DNA of 64,000 bases from Lolium rigidum. Lineage: Eukaryota; Streptophyta; Magnoliopsida; Poales; Poaceae. This document shows positions 57,734-64,000 of this stretch, piece by piece. Under the pieces are notes generated by a model that was given only the letters and a program-made list of their open reading frames with translations, did not search any database and was not told where the DNA came from. Numbering within the stretch: the first letter of the stretch is position 1; every line of letters starts with the position of its first letter. The position numbers were made by a program, and so were the translations under genes. The stretch spans positions 1 through 64,000 of the forward strand of contig NW_025899908.1 in NCBI RefSeq assembly GCF_022539505.1, in the 5' to 3' direction.

Positions 57734-58010
57734 GAGCCTTTGATCAAATACAAGTTTTTGCCCAAATGCTCGGGGGCTACTTTGGAAAAAAAGAAAACTT
57801 CGAGTATGACAAGATAGAAAGGGCGAGAGCCTATGACCAAATGCAAGCATTTGTTCATAGCCTCGGGGGCTACTCCCATCGGGAGCGCTGGTCGCGCACC
57901 CGATAAATAGAAAAATACCGAGAAGGATTATAAATATAGCGGCAAAGCATACTAATCTGTGGAGCCTACACCCAAGCACAAGTTCTTGGCTGTAGCCTCG
58001 GAGGCTACTC
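57734..58010 (+). repeat. Tandem motif ending in a polypurine-like CTCGGGGGCTAC
   Basis: Three units share GAGCCT(T/A)..., CAA(A/G)(T/C)(A/G)CAAG and end in CTCGGGGGCTAC (57769-57780), CTCGGGGGCTAC (57862-57873) and CTCGGAGGCTAC (57997-58008). Two are followed by TCCCATCGGGA(G/A)CGCTG and a GCGC/GCGTG..CCCGAT stretch. A fourth, CTCGGGGCTAC, lies at 58631-58641 immediately before the 3' LTR, where the polypurine tract belongs. The units look like repeated copies of the region in front of the 3' LTR. Confidence 0.7.
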
Positions 58011-58641
58011 CCATCGGGAACGCTGTTCGCGTGCCCGATGAATTTTTATCAAAAGAAAAAAATAGAAGTGAGTATATTTCGAGTTACACAGATAACTCTA
58101 CATATACTCCCATCGGGAAGATAAAATAAGTCATCAAATATGACTCGATAAAATGTGCTATTCCAACAGCCGAAAAGCACTCGACAATATATTCTCAGAG
58201 CGCTAAAAGTCGCGAATAAATCTCTGAATGCCGCAAAACTTTGCGAAGGTAAGACCGCAGATCCATTCTGAGCGGCGTGGCACCGTCTCTGACGGCGGAC
58301 TGCTACTTTTTTCCGTATCAACAGATACGAAGAAAAATCCTAACGGACGCGTTAGGTACCCGATAAAATATGACTCGGGACTCGACGGAATGGTAAGACC
58401 TTAAGCGGCACTCGTCGAAGTTTACACCAGTATCCCGAGATCATGTCCAGGGACGTGATCTTGAAGTAGGTTTTTGCGGATTGCCACTAGAGCAGTTAAC
58501 TAGTACCTGATCCGTCAGATGAACTAGCCCCAACTACCATTATCCCTGTACAAAATAGTATTTGCATATTGAAAGATTATGTAATGAGTAAAATTGGAGA
58601 TTTTCCCTGATTCTTCGGTTCAAGAAAAATCTCGGGGCTAC

Positions 58642-58957
58642 TGACATAGGCATCCCCAATGGGCTTGCCAAAGATGGTACCGGGATTTACTAAAGGCCCG
58701 AGGACTCGAAGAATAAGAAGACTCGGAAGCCCATTTAGCGTTAAGGAAAGATAGTTTGTATTAGGAAAGATAGAGATTTGTAATATTACGGGTTGAGTAC
58801 GAAACCTTCCCGAACTCTGTAACTTGTGTATTACGAAATCCTCGACTCCACCCTCTATATAAGGGGGAGTCGAGGGACGAAGCAAGGATCGAATCTACTG
58901 TCAACACAACCCTAGTTTTCATAATCGTCGAGTACTTTTTCGGCTGAAACCTTCGAG
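58642..58957 (+). repeat. 3' LTR of the Tat element, truncated
   Basis: It starts TGACATAGGC and matches the 5' LTR to GCTGAAACCTTC(G)AG, then changes to flanking AATAAAATAAAC. About 70 bases of the LTR end are missing. Observed differences from the 5' LTR are two one-base indels and two substitutions. The same TATA (CTATATAAGG) is present. Confidence 0.9.
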
Positions 58958-59130
58958 AATAAAATAAACATTTACGATACCAAATCGGTCTCAACAGATT
59001 CACCATAATATATATTTATGATATATCTATTTGATAATGTTGATGTTAATACATTTTTCTTTATATTTAATTAAATTTACTGGGCTAAAAAAATTACAAT
59101 TATTTATGGGAACGGAGGTAGTAGGAATCA

Positions 59131-60279
59131 CCAACCAAACATCCTGCAATTGTTCCTACCTACATCTACTTGCCTACTACTCAGGCTTGCATAGCTATGT
59201 GTCCATTTTTCTCTATTTGTCAGCACATAGCTAAAACTGTCCTTGAGCTTGAACACCTACCTATGTGCTATCCTCGCGTGCATACTTGATGTGTACAGTA
59301 CACAGGACGGGTCGTATATCAAGCCGTGCTATACGTAGGTCGCCTTTGGCGCTAGCCAGCTAGTGGTAGTACTGGTTGAGGACGGTAGTGGTACAAGGCA
59401 GGAGCACATCGAGCAGGTCTGATGTTTCACGCGTCCTTTCGGAATGAATAAGGTGGCTCCACGCCAATTATCTCGAAATGGACCGGAATAGACAGCCGGG
59501 CGTCGTATCAGCTGCTGCTGCGTCTGCATGTGCCCACATGGGCAACACAAATATCAGAGGGTGCACCGTGCAAAATCTGAAACCCAAAGCCAAATATTTT
59601 TACTGTTGTTTCACAGATCAGTAACTTTCAGTTCAGGCCTCCAGGCATTGATCTTCAGCAAGAAAAAAAACGCTCTGGAAATTTGCTATCTCACTGTTCC
59701 ACCAGAGAAGAAAAAGAAAAAGTCGATGTAGCGCAAGCAAGGTGTCAGCGAAACGATACAAGCCCACAAACAGCAACAACCCAACGTATAGAATTTCTGA
59801 AAACTGTTAAATCCGCAAGCATGAAGACATGGATAGAGAGATCGACGCGGCACAGTGACGAGTGAGCACAGAACAGTAGCTGCTGCCTGCAGAGCAACAA
59901 GAAAGCAAGCAGCAGCAGCATCTAGTTCCCGGACCACCAATCCGCATCAACTACAGCTCTACCACTGCTGACCACTCGCAAGCCAAAGCCAAGTCCTCGA
60001 GTACTCCGAGTCCTCGGTTGCTGCCAGCCATTTTGGGCAGCTGGCCAAATTGCGCAGACACATGCTAGCTTTGATTTATGTTTTGATGCTAGTTTGGTTG
60101 GTCCATAACAATTTTTTCTCCATCATAGCAGAGGTGTATTTTTTTTTTTTTGGCTAAGGGCTGATATGTTGCTAGCAATCCCGTTTCCTTGTATTCGTCG
60201 GGCTAAAAAGTAGGCTATTGGTTAGCTCGCTCGCACGAAATTTCTGCACCGCACGAATATTAAGGCAGCCCGCACGCTC
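59131..60279. other. Intergenic, no gene seen
   Basis: Mixed sequence with an AGCAGCAGCAGCA tract near 59910 and a 14-T run near 60137. No supported coding region. Confidence 0.4.
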
Positions 60280-61293
60280 ATGTTGCTCAGAGATAGCATT
60301 CTCATTGAAGAGCAAGTGGCTATGTTCCTCGATATTTTTGGGCATAACCAAAGATTCTCAGCGATCACATCACGTGCAGGAGATCGACTAAGATAGTTTC
60401 TAGGTGCTTAAAGAAGTCATGTATGCTATTGGAGAGCTCAGAGGAGAGATGACCAAGCCGCCATCGGCAAGCACTGCCACCAAGATCAAAGATAGTTACC
60501 GCTGGTTTCCATATTTCAAGGTGAGCAACACTATCTTGCAGTCTATTACACGATTCTATTGCACTTATGCCTAACAATTCATTCATGTTCATGTCAGGAT
60601 TATATTGGTGTGATTGATGATACTCATATCACTACAAGAGTGCCTAGAAGCGAGGCTCGTGCTTACAGGAAAAAGCACTACACCATCTAAAATGTGCGTG
60701 TTGTTGATTTTGATATGAGATTCACATATGTGCTTCCTGGGTGGAAAGCTTGAGCACATGATGGAACGATTCTTGCTGATAGCTTGGAGAGACATGACGG
60801 CCTCCAAGTCCCCGAGGGTAAGTTCTACCTAGCTGATGCCAGATATGCTTGCCACCATGGATTTCTGCCACCCTTCAGGACACCAGGGTACCATTTCAAT
60901 GAGTTATCAGCAAGGTTTCTACCCCGAAAATGCTAAGGAAGTTTTCGATCTTAGACTAGATTTAGAGTCACGGTCGAGAGGGCATTCGCTGCTCCAAAGA
61001 GCAGATTTAAGATCCTTGATTAGAAACCGTTTCACACCTTCTCCACCCAAGTTAAGCTAGCTCTTGCATGGTGTATTCTAGACAACTGGATCTTAGGGTG
61101 GGGTTTGTATGAGTTCTTCCCAGAGGAGAATGCAGTCATGCCTGACGAGGTTGATGTTGGCATGGTGACAGTGCCACCGGTAACATGTCATGGAGGAAAA
61201 GAGGTGGAGTGGGTAGAGTTATGTGAGCTAACAGAGGCTACACAAGGATCTGAAGAAGAAGAACCACATGTTCCAAGCCATCGTCTACTATGA
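60280..61293 (+). pseudogene. PIF/Harbinger transposase pseudogene (DDE_Tnp_4 type)
   Basis: Conserved text starts at ATG 60280 (MLLRDSILIEEQVAMFLDIF, then GHNQRF). After several stops it reaches a GT-AG intron (TTCAAG|GTGAGC about 60520; GTCAG|GATTAT about 60598). It then continues with DYIGVIDDTHI, VVDFDMRFTYVLPGW, FYLADARYACHHGFLPPF, RVTVERAFAA and LAWCILDNWILGWGLYEFFP, to a stop at 61293. These match the catalytic DDE blocks (D in IDD, D in LAD, E in VERAF) of plant HARBI1-like nucleases. At least four stops or frame changes break it. No flanking terminal repeats were assigned, so it may be a transposon corpse or a decayed domesticated gene. Confidence 0.8.
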
Positions 61294-62139
61294 ACTACAC
61301 CTATTTGTGTCTACAACAAATACTTGTATGTTGAACTACAATTTTATATTAGCTAGGGCTAAACTAAATATGTATAACTGCTATTTGAAAGTAGCTAGTG
61401 CTAAAAACGTTATTTTAGTATCGCTTGTTAGTTTGATTTGTTGTTATGTCTAAGTTAGTAGTGGTAATATCACCACTTCGGAGAAGTGGTTACTATAACA
61501 TGGGACCGTATACAACCAAACACACGTAATTTCCGTGTTCCTACCCAGATTTTATCTTAGTTTCCAACCAACTAATGTGCACAACCCACCTGAAAAAAAG
61601 ATTTTTAGCAACCAAACAATCTACCATTCAGGGATCTGGACTTGGCCCGGTTAATCATGGCTTCGGGTTGAAGATCTCTCCTAACTATTGTGCAAATCAC
61701 ACATTTTGTAAGCCCATGCCCGACGCATCCAGGCCTGACGTTTAGGCCCAAACCTGGCCCGACCCGACGTTCGGGCTCGAAGCTCAAACCTGGATGGTTG
61801 ATTCGAAACGTTCCCTCTCGTGTAGAGTATGGGGGTGCTTTAAGGGCATCTCAAGCGGCGTGATCCAAAACAGTGACCCATTCGGTTCGCACAGGTCGTG
61901 GCGTGGATATAATTTGGGTCACGGTCCGGCCTACCGGGCCATTTCCCCAGCGGCGCGGCCCATTCGGTCCAGCTGGCCATTTTGGCCAACACTGACATGT
62001 TGGACTTTTGCATTCAAATTTGATCATCATATTTACAAAAAATAGAGCTATAGATAAAATAAATGTTATTCATAAATATAAATAGTGCACAACCATACAT
62101 AGTTTTACAAACAAGAGAATTAAAATCAAATGAGATTAG
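61294..62139. other. Intergenic / transposon flank
   Basis: No gene supported. A GC-rich piece at 61830-61990 with GGGGGTGCTTTAAGGGCATC may be the terminal region of the Harbinger element whose transposase lies at 62140-62640. Confidence 0.35.
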
Positions 62140-62640
62140 TCAGGTTGGTTTGCCACATGAACCCGACATATGCTCAATCAAATCGGCTTGAAGGCAATCA
62201 TGAGTGGTCCAATCACGCAACGTTGATGCACATGCAAAAAAATGTTCCCAAGACGCTGCCTAATGTTGTTTCTCAACCAACTCAATCTCAAATTCCATGT
62301 CTTGGTCATATATGATGTCATCACGCTCTACTTGAATGGTCATGTTTGCATGATGACACATGTTGTCATCACCTCCTACATCCTCCCCATGCCCCAGGTT
62401 CTAGCTGGGTGCCAAGCAATAGTCCACCGTGATTGAAGCATACCAAATACCCGATCAACATCCTTTCGTGTAGACTCTTGCTCTTTTGCGAACCTATTAC
62501 ATTTCTCATCTTCAGGGCTGCAGACTAACTTCACAAAGGTGGACCAGGAATGATAGATGTCATCAGCTAGATAATAACCCTTGTCATAAGGATTACCGGT
62601 AGGCAGAAAACTCCGGCTAAGTGCGCGGTCCGCGGCGTTG
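62140..62640 (-). pseudogene. Second Harbinger-like transposase fragment (plant transposon protein type)
   Basis: Minus-strand text from about 62600 reads YDKGYYLADDIYHSWSTFVK, then RFAKEQESTRKDVDRVFGML and QSRWTIAWHPARTW. This is the C-terminal half of the plant HARBI1-like nuclease, with D in YLAD and the last acidic position changed from the usual VERAFG to VDRVFG. Beyond a stop at 62376 the remaining conserved C-terminus (EVMTTCVIM onward) can be followed in pieces to about 62140. The upstream half is missing and replaced by unrelated frames. It belongs to a different Harbinger subfamily from the copy at 60280-61293. Confidence 0.7.
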
Positions 62641-63417
62641 CTAGAAATGGGGGGGGGGGACTTGCTACGACCACCGGGGACGGCAACAACCAGCAAGATC
62701 TTGTGGCGATGGTGCAAAATGGTGCCAAAAGAATGTGGTTCATGGGCAGCAGAGAAAGTCTGATGGAAAGTGGTGAAGGCAACGACGTCCCTGTGTGGAT
62801 TGGCAGCGAAGATGGTGGGCGAGGGTTTGGGGCAGGGAGTTGCGTTGTGTGCCTTAAGCGCCACTAGCGCGAGCACCCGGGGTGGCTAAGTGAAGAGTGT
62901 ACGCGTTGTCCGGTCCGATGCATCCATGGTCCGATGGATTGCTTCGCGCAAGTCGGTCCGTTTGAATCGCCGCGCTAGAGCTTCCCGACCCGTCCGCCAG
63001 TGCACATGGACCATTTGGAACAGGCCAAGACCCAATGAATCGTACCGCTGAAGATGGATTAAGAATCATGTACAGATCGTGTTTTGGTGAGCAACCCAGT
63101 ACGCCCGAAATTTGGGTAACCATTTGGGGCGCGTTTGGTAGGCTGCATGCCCCTTGGCTCGCATCGGCCCAGTTTTTCGGCCCGTTTGGTTACCTGGTTG
63201 ACGCCGCGTTCTTGCAGGAACCGGTTCTCAAAGCATCCTCGGGCCAGGCCCTGGAGGAACACCCGGTTCAGCCGTTTCTAGCGAGCCACCCCCGTTTCCG
63301 CAGAAGTGGAGAACGCGGCGTCCTCGCAGAGCCACCGCGGGAGATGGCGGGAGCTCGCGCGGGACGGCGAAATCTCGGCGCCATGAATTCGGTCATCGCG
63401 CTTGAATTTCGCCACCA
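62641..63417. other. Intergenic / promoter region
   Basis: No gene supported. GGGGCGCGTTTGGTAGGCTGC at about 63126 looks like a DNA-transposon terminal sequence (GGGCGCGTTTGG type). The last 150 bases are GC-rich promoter sequence for the gene at 63504. Confidence 0.35.
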
Positions 63418-63423
63418 TATATA
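63418..63423 (+). promoter_or_regulatory. TATA box of the gene at 63504
   Basis: TATATA in CACCATATATAGGGG lies 80 bases upstream of the ATG and is followed by a pyrimidine-rich leader. Confidence 0.6.
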
Positions 63424-63503
63424 GGGGCGGCTCTCTCACCGGCAAATCCAAATCCCACATTTCCCCCCATTTCGAGCTCATCCACCATCCCCGATCTAGT
63501 GAC

Positions 63504-63864
63504 ATGGCCGGCTCTATCTCACCCGTACGATCGGCGAGGCTTGCGGCGGCGACGACGGCTATGGCGGCGGCAACTGGCCGCGGAGGATCGTCGTCTTCTT
63601 CGTCTGCGTCAATGACTTCGGTTGTGGTAAGCTTCTGCAAACCCTAGCGTTAGATCTAGATCCGATGGGTACACAACCGGGTTCTGAACGAATCTATTGT
63701 AGGACATTCCTTCGTCGTCGGTGGAGGTTTTCCAGGTTCCATCTGACTCTACGACGGGGACGGTGGTGCTGCATGCATCTTCCACTGGGACGGTGGTGCT
63801 GGATGCATCTTCGCCAGGGTCCCCTGCTTCCCCTACCTCGGTGCTGCGTGTGGCTCCTTTGACT
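63504..63864 (+). CDS. Hypothetical protein, 5' part of a gene leaving the window
   Basis: Exon 1 is 63504-63626 (41 codons, MAGSISPVRSARLAAATTAM...), with donor GTTGTG|GTAAGC. Exon 2 is 63703-63864 (54 codons), with acceptor TTGTAG|GACATT and donor GACT|GTAAGG. Both introns are phase 0. The encoded N-terminus is Ala/Ser/Gly-rich and low-complexity. Exon 2 contains a 10-residue tandem repeat, TGTVVLHASS then TGTVVLDASS. No domain is visible yet; later exons are beyond 64000. A TATA box and GC-rich leader suit a real promoter. It lies near two Harbinger relics, so a transposon-associated (for example SANT/Myb-like partner) or host origin are both open. Confidence 0.6.
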
Positions 63865-64000
63865 GTAAGGACGATCTTACCTACCTCGCTGTTCTTTGAT
63901 GTGGTACTGGTAGTTCATAGATCTACAAGTGCTTAAGGATGTCCATGTGGTAGTTCATTGATCTGCTAGTGTATGTCATGTAGGCCATCATATCTTTGGG

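Larger units (their letters stand above)
44595..58957 (+). mobile_element. Tat-lineage Ty3/gypsy retrotransposon, 14.4 kb
   Basis: Order: 5' LTR (44595-44983), primer-binding-side motif, gag, protease, RT, RNase H, second RNase H, integrase (ending 51411), an opposite-strand spliced gene (57248-51910) hit by a solo LTR, a 3' tandem motif region (57734-58010) and the 3' LTR (58642-58957). Two RNase H domains and an extra antisense gene are hallmarks of the Tat lineage of plant gypsy elements. LTRs differ at only about four places over some 315 comparable positions by eye, so insertion was fairly recent although the coding region is already broken. The 3' LTR lacks its last ~70 bases, and the flanking tandem-repeat unit lacks matching sequence, so a deletion removed both. 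Confidence 0.93.
40780..59130 (+). repeat. Three-fold tandem repeat (unit about 1 kb) interrupted by two transposons
   Basis: Unit A is about 40780-41530. Unit B is 41539-41774 plus 43122-43875. Unit C is 43876-44594 plus 58958-59130. Shared pieces in order are a start like CTTTGATTCAAATAAAATGC, GACAAGTTTG(G/A)TTTG, CATTCAT(A/G/C)TGTTTT, TTTCCTATAG(G)AT, AGAAAT(C/T)(A/G)TTGAAATTT and TCTATG(G/T)TGTACTTGGT. Units B and C also share CTAACACATCCTAG and CTCCTAGCATGCCTAACTCG. Ends resembling GCCCTCTTTGATTCA and CAAACCAAAGAGACCC suggest the repeated unit is itself a nonautonomous DNA transposon with attached Stowaway-like sequence. Unit B carries the CACTA element and unit C the Tat element. Confidence 0.65.

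Overview
This is nuclear DNA of a grass, probably a cool-season (Pooideae, wheat/oat/ryegrass-like) species. The reasons are GC-rich first exons with GT-AG introns, Stowaway-type MITEs, a CACTA element whose ends begin CACTACTAGGAAAA, a Tat-lineage Ty3/gypsy element, a tRNA-derived SINE and LTR families of the kind that fill Triticeae/Poeae genomes. No bacterial, phage or CRISPR features are present. The species itself cannot be fixed from the window.

Layout. 1-3.6 kb: LTR-retrotransposon debris ending in a very long LTR. 3.6-11.5 kb: a MITE, a poorly defined plus-strand gene (noncoding first exon near 5.4 kb, last exon near 7.2 kb) and a minus-strand gene for a 295-aa protein with internal repeats and a C-terminal membrane segment. 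11.6-15.9 kb: a minus-strand, pol-less gypsy remnant, with a SINE inserted at 15.1 kb that keeps 14-bp target duplications. 16-32 kb: a gene island holding a GPRP-type glycine/proline-rich protein gene, two identical tRNA-Glu(CTC) genes 11 kb apart, a complete four-exon M1 aminopeptidase/leukotriene-A4-hydrolase-like gene and an F-box gene with a 5'UTR intron. Local tandem duplications and a six-copy minisatellite lie between them.

32.4-39.9 kb: a 5'-truncated L1-type LINE relic (zf-RVT plus C-terminal RNase H, with a 9-bp target duplication), split by a 6.3-kb LTR-like insertion that has its own 5-bp target duplication. 40.8-59.1 kb: a three-fold tandem repeat. Its second unit carries a 1.35-kb CACTA element and its third a 14.4-kb Tat-type gypsy element. 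That element has nearly identical LTRs, a damaged sense gag-pol with two RNase H domains, and a long spliced gene on the opposite strand, itself hit by a 1.5-kb solo LTR. 60-64 kb: two PIF/Harbinger transposase pseudogenes on opposite strands and the 5' end of a gene that leaves the window.

How it fits together: the host genes appear unrelated and independently transcribed. Most of the sequence is a layered record of insertions whose order can be read from nested target-site duplications. The most unusual unit is the antisense gene of the Tat element: eight exons with phase-compatible GT-AG junctions and its own TATA box, running against gag-pol.
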